A stretch of 64,000 nt of DNA. Origin: Macrolepiota albuminosa. Taxonomy: Eukaryota > Basidiomycota > Agaricomycetes > Agaricales > Agaricaceae. Where the stretch lies: NCBI GenBank assembly GCA_027475525.1, contig JAMWFC010000117.1:3582183-3646182 (forward strand). Reading direction: 5' to 3'. The stretch's first letter is position 1. The number at the start of each line of letters is the position of its first letter. Positions 10,534-21,200 of the stretch are shown piece by piece. The notes below the pieces were generated by a model that was not told the DNA's origin, made no database searches, and was given only the letters and a program-made list of their open reading frames with translations. Made by a program: the position numbers and the translations under genes.

Positions 10534-13332
10534 ATGTCCAAGACCGGACTCGCTGCATACACGGCCGAGGTCACTCAGATTTCGGCTAGTCACGCCCCGA
10601 TTATTGGCAGGGGATCCATTGGTCCGCGTCAGCTTGATGCCTTCGAATACAGCGCAAAACGTTTTTTTAGTCACAAGGGGGTAAAGGAGGAAGATCGAGT
10701 GGAGAGAGTCATGTACAACATCGATTCGTCGGATGTCAGAGCGTGGGTCAAGGAAAATGAAGAGGAGCTGAAGAAACTCACGTTTTCGGTCTTCATGGCA
10801 CGTCTAAGGAGTTTGGTTTTGGCAACGGACTGGGCTTGGGAGGTCGCGCAGGGATTGACTCTTAAACAGAGGGATGAGGAGGACTTTAGGGAGTGGGCCT
10901 GCAATTTGAGGGAGGCAAATGACACGCTAAGCACTTATACCCGGTTTTATATTCCCCCGGAACGTATGCGCGACCACTTGTTACTGCATTGCCAGGACGA
11001 TTTGCGACGAGAGTATTCTCTCTCAAACAAGGAGGGCTGTTTGGATGGCATTAAGGATTTTCATGCTTGGCTTCGGGCGGTGTCGGATTTGGATGTGGTG
11101 CTCAGGGGGCGTAAGGATCAGCTGAGTAAACATCTTGCGAATTCTCTTGCTCAGTCAACGAAAGCACACTTGAAAAATGTTACGAACGTTCACAAACCGG
11201 CTGCTATTAGTGATTCAGCAACAAACAGTTCTTCGACTCGCACTGAGAAGAATACTCCTTCGACCACAGGTTCGGGATCGCGCGTTTACGTTTATGCATT
11301 GACGTCGGATGAGCGTGCTCTTCTGGATCAGCACAATGGTTGTTACCGTTGCAGGAAGCTTTATATTGGTCATCGGGCACGAGACTGTCCGGACAGTGAA
11401 AAACCGTTAACACTTGCAGAATACGAGACGCGTAAACTTACTCCGGCTTTTGCAGCGGACGCGCAGGCGAAGTTTCTGAAAGGGAAAGGGAAGGAGGGGG
11501 CTTCGAGTAACAAGGAAGGAGGCTCGGTCACGGTGGCAGCTGTTTTTGAAGGATCTTCAGATGAGGATGACAGTAGTGACGCGGGTTCCGAGTACGTGCT
11601 CCCTTCCCATCTGAACTATTCCTGTTTCATCTCGGGTCCTTCCATTACTCCTGCTCTTGTCGAAAACGCGTTGATTGACACCGGCGCTCCACCAGCGCTG
11701 ATTTCTTCGACGCTCGTGGATAGGTTGGGGTTGCCGACTCACTCCTTACGCCGGCCATTCGAAGTATCTGCTGCATTCACGAAGAAGAGTCAAGACTCAA
11801 AGACACTGTCCCGATACGTTAAACTGGTTGTGATTTCCCCGTGTTCCCAATGGCATTCTCGTTCCCAACTATTCGTCGTTTGCCCCAATTTGCGCTCTGA
11901 ATTAATCTTGGGCCTGGACTTTTTACAAAAGAATCATATTGTCGTCGATCCCCTGTTACGTTCCGCTATTGCGATGAATGAGAATTTCGATTTACTACAT
12001 CCTTCAAGTAAAGTTCCGCCTCCTGTCGAACCACACATTAAGCGAAAACTTGAAAAGAAGTTGGCGAGACAAGACCGTGAGAAGATGCGTGTTGGGTTGA
12101 AGGTGGCTCGAAAAGTTCGTAGAGCAGTTCATTTTGAGCTCAATGAGAGATTTGCATCGAGGGGACAGGGAGAGGCAAGGCTGGAGGCCGTATCAACAGG
12201 AGAGCCATTGGTGCTGGGGTTGATTAGAACGCGAATTGAGGAGCTTGCCTTTAAAGAGAGGTTAGGACGGATGGATGCCAAGATGAAGCGACGTTTTGCA
12301 TCATTGTTCCCAGATGACATTCCTCATGCGACGGATCTCCCTACAAGTGTATATCATCGGATTCAGGTGAAGCCCCTTGCGAAAATTACAGTAGCAAGGA
12401 GTTATTCTTGCCCCCGCAAATACAGGGATAGTTGGCAGACTCTCATCGAACAACATGTCAAAGCGGGACGTATCCGCCCGTCATCTTCTCAGTACGCGAG
12501 TCCTTCTTTTATCATTCCGAAATCGGATCCTACCACCTTGCCCCGTTGGGTTAATGATTACCGAACTCTTAACGCCAATACGATACCTGACAATTATCCT
12601 TTGCCAAGGATTGACGATATCTTGGCTGATTGTTCACGACCTGGGACACGATTTTGGGGAAAAATCGACTTGACGAACGCATTTTTTCAGACGCTCGTTC
12701 ATCCCGATGACGTGAAGTTCACGGCAACCCTTACCCCTTTTGGATTGTGGGAGTGGGTCGTGATGCCCATGGGGTTGCGTAATTCGCCTGCTACTCAGCA
12801 ACGGAGGGTGACAATGGCCTTGCGAAAGTTGATTGGGAAGATTTGTCATGTGTACTTGGACGACATCATTATTTGGTCGAATTCAATTGAAGAACATCTC
12901 GAAAACGTTTCACGAGTTTTGACAGCACTCAAGAATGCACGGCTTTTTTGTTCTTTGAAAAAGAGCGACCTTTTTTGCACGGAAATTGATTTCCTGGGGC
13001 ATCACATATCGGAACGTGGGATTGAGGCAGACGTGTCTAAGGTGGAGAGGATTTTGAACTGGCCAGTTCCTCGTAAGGCGAAACATGTTCGGCAATTTCT
13101 TGGCCTTGTTCGTTACATTGCAGTTTTCCTCCCTGCCTTGGCAGAGCACACATCAGTTCTCACGCCGCTGACTAAGAAGGAGTTCAATGGGGGTATTCCC
13201 TGCTGGTTGGCGGAACATCAGAAGGCGTTCGACGGAATTAAGGATCTGGTGGTAGGAAGGGATTGTTTGACATTCCCTGCTGGTTGGCGGAACATCAGAA
13301 GGCGTTCGACGGAATTAAGGATCTGGTGGTAG
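10534..13332 (+). CDS. Gypsy Gag-protease-RT polyprotein, C-terminally truncated
   Basis: One open frame encodes Gag, protease and reverse transcriptase. I chose the ATG at 10534 (MSKTGLAAYTAEV); the frame is open upstream to at least 10471 without an ATG. Residue positions count from 10534. The Gag domain covers about 1-230. A zinc knuckle with unusual spacing, CYRCRKLYIGHRARDC (CX2CX6HX4C), lies near 270. The aspartic protease motif LIDTGAPPALISS is near 380. RT shows PRWVNDYRTLNANT near 670 and the catalytic YLDDIIIWS near 772. The frame ends in a 77-bp tandem duplication that shifts it just after the tether to RNase H, so RNase H and integrase are absent. Confidence 0.9.
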   Translation: MSKTGLAAYTAEVTQISASHAPIIGRGSIGPRQLDAFEYSAKRFFSHKGVKEEDRVERVMYNIDSSDVRAWVKENEEELKKLTFSVFMARLRSLVLATDWAWEVAQGLTLKQRDEEDFREWACNLREANDTLSTYTRFYIPPERMRDHLLLHCQDDLRREYSLSNKEGCLDGIKDFHAWLRAVSDLDVVLRGRKDQLSKHLANSLAQSTKAHLKNVTNVHKPAAISDSATNSSSTRTEKNTPSTTGSGSRVYVYALTSDERALLDQHNGCYRCRKLYIGHRARDCPDSEKPLTLAEYETRKLTPAFAADAQAKFLKGKGKEGASSNKEGGSVTVAAVFEGSSDEDDSSDAGSEYVLPSHLNYSCFISGPSITPALVENALIDTGAPPALISSTLVDRLGLPTHSLRRPFEVSAAFTKKSQDSKTLSRYVKLVVISPCSQWHSRSQLFVVCPNLRSELILGLDFLQKNHIVVDPLLRSAIAMNENFDLLHPSSKVPPPVEPHIKRKLEKKLARQDREKMRVGLKVARKVRRAVHFELNERFASRGQGEARLEAVSTGEPLVLGLIRTRIEELAFKERLGRMDAKMKRRFASLFPDDIPHATDLPTSVYHRIQVKPLAKITVARSYSCPRKYRDSWQTLIEQHVKAGRIRPSSSQYASPSFIIPKSDPTTLPRWVNDYRTLNANTIPDNYPLPRIDDILADCSRPGTRFWGKIDLTNAFFQTLVHPDDVKFTATLTPFGLWEWVVMPMGLRNSPATQQRRVTMALRKLIGKICHVYLDDIIIWSNSIEEHLENVSRVLTALKNARLFCSLKKSDLFCTEIDFLGHHISERGIEADVSKVERILNWPVPRKAKHVRQFLGLVRYIAVFLPALAEHTSVLTPLTKKEFNGGIPCWLAEHQKAFDGIKDLVVGRDCLTFPAGWRNIRRRSTELRIWW

Positions 13333-13348
13333 GAAGGGATTGTTTGAC
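13195..13348. repeat. Perfect 77-bp tandem duplication in pol
   Basis: Positions 13195-13271 are repeated exactly at 13272-13348 (unit starts ATTCCCTGCTGGTTGGCGGA). Because 77 is not a multiple of three, the second copy is read out of frame and terminates the ORF. It sits just before the deletion junction with the 3' LTR. Confidence 0.95.
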
Positions 13349-13361
13349 GACTATTGACCAT

Positions 13362-13588
13362 GATTAGGGGTTGGGGATTGGGGAGAATTAGGGGCTGGGG
13401 ATTGGGGATTAGGGATGCGATCGAAGGGGATTGGGGACGCGATCGGTTGGGAGGTTTCAAACCTTACTGCAATCGAGTATAAATAGGGGGGGGTGGTAGT
13501 AGGTGTATAGGTAGAAAATCTTTCGAATATATCTCGTTTCAGTTTATTGCGCGCGCCTCAGTGAAGACAGACATACCATCTGCTTACA
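13362..13588 (+). repeat. 3' LTR fragment of young Gypsy
   Basis: The last 227 bp of the LTR, identical to 9916-10142 by eye, including the 8-G run and TATA box. The first 33 bp of the LTR are missing at the deletion junction. Confidence 0.9.
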
Positions 13589-13593
13589 ATATG

Positions 13594-14114
13594 TTGGGTC
13601 ATGGTTCCGAGATATAGCATAGATAGATTGTAGATCGAGGTTATTCCTTGCATGTCAGAAAATGTCTTCAATTTTTGAAGCCACGTGTTTAAATATTTAA
13701 GCTTTAACTAAGATATGTGCTATGTTATCGCTTATTAGGAATAGGAATATATCAATTAACTTATCTTTCAGTAAGTATATTCATCATTCAACGAGAAGGA
13801 CTAGTAAAACATACCAAGTTCTGACAAATATCATGACATTTCGTCGTCCTTATCAGAGCTGCCAGTCATGTCTACTCGTCATAGTTTCAGAATAGAACGT
13901 AAATTCACAACCACTGCACTGCCATATGCACACTGTACATGCATTCTTTAACAAATTACCTAACAAAAGATGAATTTTTGAAATCAATTTGACTCATTTA
14001 CACTAGCAGCAAAGTATGACGCTTTCTTAACACTAGAGATCTTTATTTAATAATATTAATGAGAGTGCCGTGCCAACAGCAAAATAAACATGGTTGAGTA
14101 CTCATTCTCAACAC
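13594..14114. other. No gene seen
   Basis: AT-rich flank between the young Gypsy and a short-repeat region. No supported ORF, RNA or element end was found. Confidence 0.5.
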
Positions 14115-14701
14115 AATTTTTGGATTCGAACCAAAAGTCATTATCTAATTCAATATTACCTGCACAGCCCATCTCAAGATTGACCAGGTGGTACATCTCA
14201 GATCACACACTCAGACTATTAGTATGTCCAATTACCTCTTCTGCGCGATGACTATTTTTTGATGATGTGCCTCCAACAAACAACCACCAACTTGAATCCA
14301 CAAATGCCTTCAACAAATCACGCAACAAAGACTCATCAATCCACTTTGTAAATCCAACGCCCTTCCATCCACCAACGTCTTTTGCAGTACCACCTCTTTG
14401 AATAAACACACCAAGTGCTAAGCGCTTATTTCTCAACCTTTTCGAATTCAAACCAAAAAGTCATTGTCCGATCTGTCCGATTCTCAACATTACCTGCACA
14501 GCCCAACTCAAAGCTGACAAAGTGACATAACCTTCTCAAATTATTCAGTACGTCCATTACCTCTTCTATCTATATTCTAACTCAAGGCTAATCAAGTGAC
14601 GTAAACTTCTCAGACTATTCAGTATGTCCATTACCTTCTTCTAACTCAGGACTGAACATATGGCATGAACTTCTCAGACTATTAAGTACGTCCATTACCT
14701 T
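14115..14701. repeat. Dispersed ~30-bp motif in four copies
   Basis: The motif CTCAGACTATTCAGTATGTC plus CATTACCTCTT recurs with variants at about 14210, 14534, 14608 and 14672. The first two copies sit in a larger unit of about 325 bp that also repeats a CCAAAAAGTCATT...ACCTGCACAGCCCA block (14130-14170 and 14450-14505). I see no coding sequence. It may be an amplified promoter or a decayed tandem repeat. Confidence 0.6.
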
Positions 14702-14928
14702 TTCTGCAATTGCTATTTTTATAAATAAAGTTGAAAAATACCCCTTAGTATACTAGTAACCTAATTCAATTGACATTATCACCATCGATCTCATGATTTC
14801 TGTAGAAGTCTTTTGCAACCATACAATATACCGGTACAATGTACAAACATATCTCAATCATCGACATGAGGCAACCACTATTAAAACACATCTCAACATC
14901 CATCCATTTGCGACTCACATCTCCTCTC

Positions 14929-15419
14929 ATGAATACAAATCAGAACCAACAATCTTCTACACCAGCCAACTCCTCATCTTCAATCGACGGAGATACGAAG
15001 ATGGAGCTAAAGTCCATGACAGAAAAGTATCGTGCCGCGATGAAAAATAACAAAAGATGTATGTGACAATCTTATTTATTGCTTCTTTTGGATACGACCT
15101 TGATTGATTATTTACACAGTGTACAGCCTCCTGGCTCGTGCACAAAAAGCCGTCGACAATGCAGGCAAGCACCATTCTCAATATTAAATTTTCTACCGAC
15201 ATACTGACATTACAGCCTTACTTATCAGATGCAGCCATCAACGAAGTGAAAATGAAGAATGAACAGTTGACGACTCTAGTACAAAATATAGGTAAGTAAC
15301 ATCACATTTAAACTAAGTGATAATAGCTAATGCCGATTGCACTAGAGTCCCACCGCCAAGAGTTGATAAACGTCAACAAATATCTGATGGACGCATACTT
15401 GTCAGAAAGTGACGATTGA
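14929..15419 (+). CDS. Small four-exon protein, predicted helical, function unknown
   Basis: Spliced exons 14929-15058, 15120-15164, 15229-15291 and 15346-15419 give a 103-residue protein ending in an acidic SESDD. Introns are 15059-15119 (GTATGT...ACAG), 15165-15228 (non-canonical GCAAGC...TCAG) and 15292-15345 (GTAAGT...CTAG), all phase 1, each about 54-64 bp as is usual in basidiomycetes. The N-terminus is Asn/Gln/Ser-rich (MNTNQNQQSSTPANSSSS). The rest alternates Leu/Ile/Val with Lys/Glu/Gln as in a coiled coil (MKNNKRLYSLLARAQKAVDN). I do not recognise the family. The consistent phase across three introns is the main support; the GC-AG intron is the least certain join. Confidence 0.6.
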
Positions 15420-15589
15420 GATGACGATGACGGCACTACTATACTGACATACACAAGAACCATCATATTTGTTTTATGCATATACAGTTATACCCGGTAT
15501 ATGTAGTCTAAACTGTACATACAAAACGAAATTTCATCCACACTGAGAGTCAAAAAAAAACATACCTATGGCGCAGACTACACCAAACC

Positions 15590-15704
15590 AAACGCCACTC
15601 CAAAAAAAAAAAAAAAAAACAAAAAAAGACAATGACAAGGTCTAAACACCAAACGCTACTCCAAAAAAAAAAAAAAAAAAAAAAAGACAATGACAAGGTC
15701 TAAC
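15590..15704. repeat. 61-bp tandem pair with long A tracts
   Basis: Two units start AAACGC(C/T)ACTCC at 15590 and 15651, each followed by an A run (about 18 and 21) and GACAATGACAAGGTCTAA. A third AAACGCTACTCT plus A run is at 17723-17741. The conserved stem before a poly(A) suggests tails of a retroposed element. Confidence 0.7.
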
Positions 15705-17030
15705 ATGCCTATACAAATACAAACTAATTATAACGGAAGCCGTACAGACTAATTATGATGGAAGCCGCTCTTTCCATAATATGGACTCCGACGCGAAAGA
15801 GTGCTATGGCGTTCCCAAATCTTGATATGATAGCATTGAATTGTACATCTCGAATGACTGGATTAGCATAGCAGACTGGAATACAACAACAATTATCCTT
15901 ATGACGAGAATATCTACAGTCGCTTACAAAAACACGCTGTGTATGCTTTACCAAGAAATGATCAAGTATTTTGATCCATGTGATGAAGGACTGGACGATC
16001 TATTGTCAATGATAATAGCCCATCTGTTTATTCGCGATCTTCACGTGACGTGAACATAACTCTGCAGAGTGAGGCTTTGACTTTGATAGATGCGTCAAGT
16101 TTTGCTTTGACTTTAGTTTTGACAACAGGAACAAGAAAACAGGCACAGACACAAGCACCCTTCTCCACCTCTTTCGAGTCTTCTTCTCAGCGTCTATCCT
16201 GCTCGTTGTACCAGAAACAGAGACAGAGACAGAGGCACCTACAGCCGGAGCCGGAGAAACGCCGGGAAACACACACACAAGTGCGTCAGCCAACGGCGAG
16301 GTCACAGACAGCAGCACAAGCCACTGTGTACTTAAATGCGGGGTTGATGAGGGGTGAATGTTGAACGTTGACCTGGGGATGGCTAGAACGCTCACAGGAT
16401 GAAACGGGCAATATCTCTTGAACTCTAGGACGTCATCATGTTCATCGTTGATGAAAACGGCACAGCTGATATACGTGCCTCGTGCTCACATGTGTACAAT
16501 CGTAGCTACTGAGAATAAAGTCAACAAGGACCTTAGTGTTGTCCAGGAGTCTCGAGTATATATGATGATGAAAGACAATATAACCATGGGATTGTGATTG
16601 AATGATATGAAATATAGATCACGCATATAAAGTTTGAACGTGTGATGTTGTCTTTTGACCAATCATTACGTAAGTGTTCGTCCACACGAACGATTACATA
16701 AGTGTTCGTCCACACGAACGATTACATAATGATTTTATTATTATTATTGTATATAATGATCATCATTATACGTAATACATACGTCTCTTTCTTTCCTCCC
16801 TGTCTTTTCTTAAAATTTTCGATTTCAAACTATCTCCATGTATAATAATAATGAAATAATAAATAAAGAAAATAAAAAACGAATGAAGAGAAGAGTACAT
16901 ACATACAAGTAATAAAATAAAAAGTAATAAAAGAAAAAGAAACATGTATGTAAGAGTCGGGGACTGGCGCACACGTGCGCCGCTACGATAATCCAATAAT
17001 GCTATGTGAACTTGGCAAATTTCTCTCATA
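15705..17030. other. No supported gene; contains hairpin repeat at 16671
   Basis: A 129-codon reverse frame at 16006-16395 exists but has no recognisable domain and reads low-complexity. From 16735 to 16950 the DNA is AT-rich simple sequence. Only the palindromic repeat at 16671-16726 stands out. Confidence 0.5.
16671..16726. repeat. Two 28-bp units, each a perfect hairpin
   Basis: TAAGTGTTCGTCCACACGAA is repeated at 16671 and 16699 with an exact 28-bp period. Each unit contains GTTCGT-CCAC-ACGAAC, a 6-bp stem with a 4-base loop. It could be a protein-binding operator-like site or a transposon end; nothing else identifies it. Confidence 0.7.
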
Positions 17031-17042
17031 ATCCTAATTGAC

Positions 17043-17257
17043 CTGATGAAGCACATGGTGCCAGTATCAATATTAATGCAACCGATGTTTCTTCACCTAG
17101 TGCAAAACAACAGGATCCTGATGACAAGTTGATATGGGAAGATATTGTTGAGTGCCATGCGACCGTGGATGGACAATGGAGCAGTGAAGTACCCGAAACA
17201 GAGAACACATCAAACGCAGCTTCGCAGAGGCAAAGCAACTGGCAGCGCACTATCTGA
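17043..17257 (+). pseudogene. Possible coding fragment, unknown
   Basis: A frame from 17043 reads PDEAHGASININATDVSSPS and continues acidic and Ser-rich to a TGA at 17257, with protein-like composition (DKLIWEDIVECHATVDGQWS). There is no start codon at its left edge, so it would be an internal exon or a gene remnant. No family was recognised. Confidence 0.25.
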
Positions 17258-17899
17258 ATATCTGAATAACTGCGCCAGCGGAGGACATTCACCGCTTTAT
17301 TTAATCACTCCTGGCATTTATTTATGTAAGTGTCTACTGAGAGGGGAAAGCTACTGTATAGATCAGAATAATGATACCTATGTAGAGGAGATCACAAGGA
17401 ATGGTTGCGAACTATGAAACAGGTCGAGCTAGATGCAAATTAATGGACTTCAGACTGGGAAAGAAATTCCTACAGACTGATCAGGAGACACGGGAGGCAT
17501 CAGAATAGCGGGGGAACACTGGAGGGGGGCGACAGCGAGGTTTTAGTGGGTAGCGGGCGTGTTCCAGAGGGGAAGGGTTGGAATAACCCACCCAGGCTCC
17601 CTCACCCAGTGCGTAAGAACATTTCCTCGCGGAAACTGAAATACGGATTCTCAAGCTTGGTCATCACTCCAGGCAGCCAAAACCGGGGGTAGGGAGGAGG
17701 CGACCATGGGTCGCCCTAACGTAAACGCTACTCTAAAAAAAGGACTGTACTGATGAGACAAGTCTTACCGTAACATTTTAAAATACTTATGGTTTTCAGC
17801 AATTTAATACTTTAGACCTCTGTTGTCTCAGCTATGATACGGCGTGTCACTGTGAACGGCACAAAAGTGTCAAAGCAGAGCCATATGATCCCAACTGTG
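17258..17899. other. Flank of Copia insertion; possible retroposon tail
   Basis: Contains GGCGACCATGGGTCGCC, a perfect 7-bp inverted repeat around CAT (near 17700-17716), followed by AAACGCTACTCT and an A run at 17723-17741, matching the tails at 15590 and 15651. The last ~90 bp form an open frame that continues beyond the Copia element. Confidence 0.4.
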
Positions 17900-18124
17900 T
17901 GTTGAAGTTCCTACGTAATGAGAAGTGTGGCCACAGCGCACGTGACCTAGCTAGTAATTTTTCGTCCCCTAGTGCCGTCGTCTTCTTATCCTGAAGCACG
18001 ACGACACTAGGTATGTATTCTTTTACTGCACTAAATACATCTTATCCTGAAGCACGACGACACTAGCCCGTCCGTACTCGTCTAAGTGTGACTCTGTCCC
18101 TGCTGCGCCTTATTAGCTGCAACA
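17900..18124 (+). repeat. Copia 5' LTR with strong hairpin and internal direct repeat
   Basis: Positions 17968-18011 can form a 14-bp stem with one mismatch (CCTAGTG...CACTAGG outer part, CGTCGT/ACGACG inner part). The 26-bp CTTATCCTGAAGCACGACGA plus CACTAG is repeated at 17985 and 18041. Both features are copied in the 3' LTR. Confidence 0.9.
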
Positions 18125-18139
18125 GGTTATGGGCCCCGG
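18125..18139 (+). promoter_or_regulatory. Primer-binding site, half-tRNA(iMet) type
   Basis: GGTTATGGGCCCCGG directly abuts the 5' LTR. GGTTATGGGCCC resembles the complement of the initiator-Met tRNA anticodon stem-loop, the internal 'half-tRNA' primer known from Copia and Ty5. A weaker version, GGTTATAGATCCCA, follows the LTR of the reverse Copia at 35259-35272. Confidence 0.75.
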
Positions 18140-18290
18140 CCCCACAGACTTACACTGAAGACAGGAATAGAATTATATACCGCTCCGCCAATAAGCGTAG
18201 CAGCGTTATCTGAATTCTCCTTGCTCCATTTATTGAAGTACCCATAAACAGCTTCTCCCGTGTTCATCATATCACACAGTCCCGCCTATC

Positions 18291-21200
18291 ATGGATGACC
18301 CCAGCAGCACGGCACGGTCGCCGATGGAAAAGCTCGGCATCATCAAGTATACAGAGTGGGAAAAAGCTATGTTTGGCCGTTTGATGTCAGTCGGGGGAGC
18401 ACGAATTATCACCGGTGAAGAAGTCCCACCACTCCTTGAGCCGAACAACCCCACTTCCATAAACGCCTGGAACTCTTACTTACTTCGCAGTGATCGAGCA
18501 GCCGGCGAAATCTATCAATGGTTAGACGAAGGGAACAAAATACATGTAGACGACATCCGCAGTAAGCCGGCACTCATGTGGGCGAAACTGAAGGAAATAC
18601 ACTCAAAGTCGGCACCCAACGCACGCTTTAACTCACTGAGCGATCTGTTCAACGTACGGTTACGTGATAACGAGACTCTCACGCAACTGTGCACAAGAGT
18701 AAAAGGCACCATGCAACGCATTCGTTCACTTCGCCCGATGCCAACAGTAGATTCCGACGGCACTACAAGGCCAGGCTACACGTTAGAGATGCTTGACGAT
18801 GAATTGTGTTCCATGGCAATGCTCCGCGCACTCCCACAAGAGGAATACGCGTCATTCATTTCCTCCGTGCTCATGCTCAGCTCCCTCACCAATAACGCCG
18901 TTGAAGAAGCATTCAGAACCGAAGAAGTGCAACGCACAGCCGCTGCAGAGGAAACTGCCGCTGCCGCCGCCTGCCAGATCAAATGTTACCTGTGTGACCG
19001 CGAACATAAAATTACCGACTGCCCGGTCCTCCAATCAGCACGGACGCACGTCAAAAAGGATGATGGAAGCTCTAAATCCAAAAAGAGAGGCGGCCGTCGA
19101 GGAGCTAACGCCGCTGCCAAAGCCACTGACGCACCAAAGGTGGAAGAAGGCTGTGACGGACCCGCCGTCAAGGCTGAAGCCGCAGTTTGTAGATCATCTC
19201 TGTCAACAGCCTCGCCATCTAACACGCTCTGGAATACAGACTCGGGCGCCACGAGTTCTATGACGCCACACCGCGAGTGGTTCTTGCCGGACTCATTTAA
19301 ATCTTGGAGAGTCCCAATTCGTCTTGCTAATAATGCGACAGTATATTCTGCCGGAAAAGGGTCAGTCAGGTTTAGACCGAGAGGGAAGGATCAGAATGGG
19401 GATCCACTTAATGACGTTGTCTTCACTGATGTCCTGTTTGTACCCGAATTGACAAACAATCTGCTTTCAATAACCACCCTCGCTGTCCATCGCGGCTTCG
19501 AAGTGACGTTTCGGGAACGTAAAGTGCTTTTCTCCATCAAGGGGGAACTGGTTTTCACGGCGTTGGTCGATCAAACCCTGACTTCGTACCTAGATGGGGA
19601 AACGCTCATCTCATCGCCCGCTCACATTCAATCAGCAAACGTATCATTTGTTGGACCAACATCTTCTGCCAAGATTGACAGACCCCTTCTACACCGCAGA
19701 ATGTGCCATCTGGGAGCAGACAGGCTCGAAAGATTGATTAAAGATGATCTCACACTCGATCTGAAGATGTCATCAGACCTGCCGTTACCATGCATCTGTG
19801 AGCCGTGCCTACAAGGGAAACAGCACCGTGCGCCGTTTCCCCATGTTTCTGATAGGGCATCGGAGATTTTGGGTAGAGTCTTCAGCGATGTTCATGGCCC
19901 GATGCCGGTTGGGGGGCACATGTCGAATCGTAGATGGTGGATAACATTCATCGACGATAGCACAAGATGGATGGAAGCGCACGACATGTTCCGCAAAAGC
20001 GACGCGTTGAAGGCGTTCAAAGTGTACAAGGCACAGGCAGAACGTCACGCTGAAAAGGCGATCAAATGCATCCACATAGACAAGGGAGGGGAATACACAT
20101 CGAGTGAGTTCATAGACTACTGCAAATCTGAGGGTATACGAATCGAGTATACAAACACGGCAACACCTCAACAAAACGGGGTGGCTGAACGCATGAATAG
20201 GACAATTGAAGAATGCGTTACGTCCATGCTGGCAGAGGCGAACTTGCCTCAAAGCTTTTGGACGTATGCCCTCAGCGCGTACCGTCATGTACACAATCGA
20301 TGCCCGACCTCTGCTCTATCACATGGCAAAACCCCCTTTGAGGCGTACAAAGGAAGGAAACCACGCATTGGCCATCTGCGCGTGTTCGGTTGCGCGGCCT
20401 ATGTTTTAATTAGTCGCGAAAATCGACGCGGACTGGAGGGGCACTCATTACCAGGTATATTTATTGGATACCCTGAAAATCATGTCGGATGGAAAGTGTA
20501 CGTCCCCAAGACCAAGCGCGTAATCGTCTCCAGAGACGTTGTATTTGACGAATCACGTTTCCCTGGCCTTGCGCTCACGAGCATACCTCAGCCACCACTA
20601 CACCTATTTGACCGTCTGACAGACCTCGATCATGATGCCACCAGTGACCGTGACGTGCCGTCAGTTGAAGAGGATGTGAGTCTCCTCGACAATGACGAGC
20701 CACTCACTCCACTTAGCAGCGACGATGAGGCAGATGCTCCAAAAACGGTGGGAGCACAACCTGAGGAAGCGGTGGGAGCAGAGCCAGACCCTCAGCCAAC
20801 ACGAGCACCACGTCAACCACGTCCTCCGCCACCTCCACGGGAACCCAGCCAGCGCACGCGCATCCCAACGCGAGGACCAAACGCCGGTTACTATGACGCA
20901 ATCGAACGACAAAAGAACCATGAGTCTCCGTTGCTGCGCGAACCACCACCGCCACCACCACCTTCGCCGTATCCAGACGAGGCTCCAGAGCAGCTCCCAT
21001 GGGGGGTCAACGTTGGCGACGTTGACGAACATGGTGAGCAGGAGGTAGATCTCGCTCTGAATGTGGATTCTGACGAGGCCCTACTTCTTGCTGGACGAGC
21101 CTTTGTTGAGAATGGTGCTGAACTCGGTGGGTACGGAGTGGTGTATGCTAATGCAGCTCAGGTTTTCAAAGTTGGAGCACATGATACCAATCCGAGGTCC

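Larger units (their letters stand above)
9883..13588 (+). mobile_element. Young Gypsy element with internal deletion
   Basis: The element is flanked by the 5-bp TSD ATATG (9878-9882 and 13589-13593). The 5' LTR (9883-10142, 260 bp) runs TGTAAGC...GCTTACA. The 3' LTR keeps only its last 227 bp (13362-13588), which match the 5' LTR without any difference I could find. RNase H, integrase and the left end of the 3' LTR are missing; the deletion junction is at about 13361. Gag, protease and RT remain open. It is a recent insertion that cannot be autonomous in this state, or whose deletion happened after insertion. Confidence 0.92.

Noticed and set aside
16006..16395. Reverse 129-codon ORF as a gene
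   Set aside because: No domain, intron pattern or plausible start context; composition is low-complexity Ser/Val/Lys.
20661..21032. Reverse ORFs opposite the Copia polyprotein
   Set aside because: They are antisense shadows of a GC-rich Pro/Ser-coding stretch between integrase and RT.
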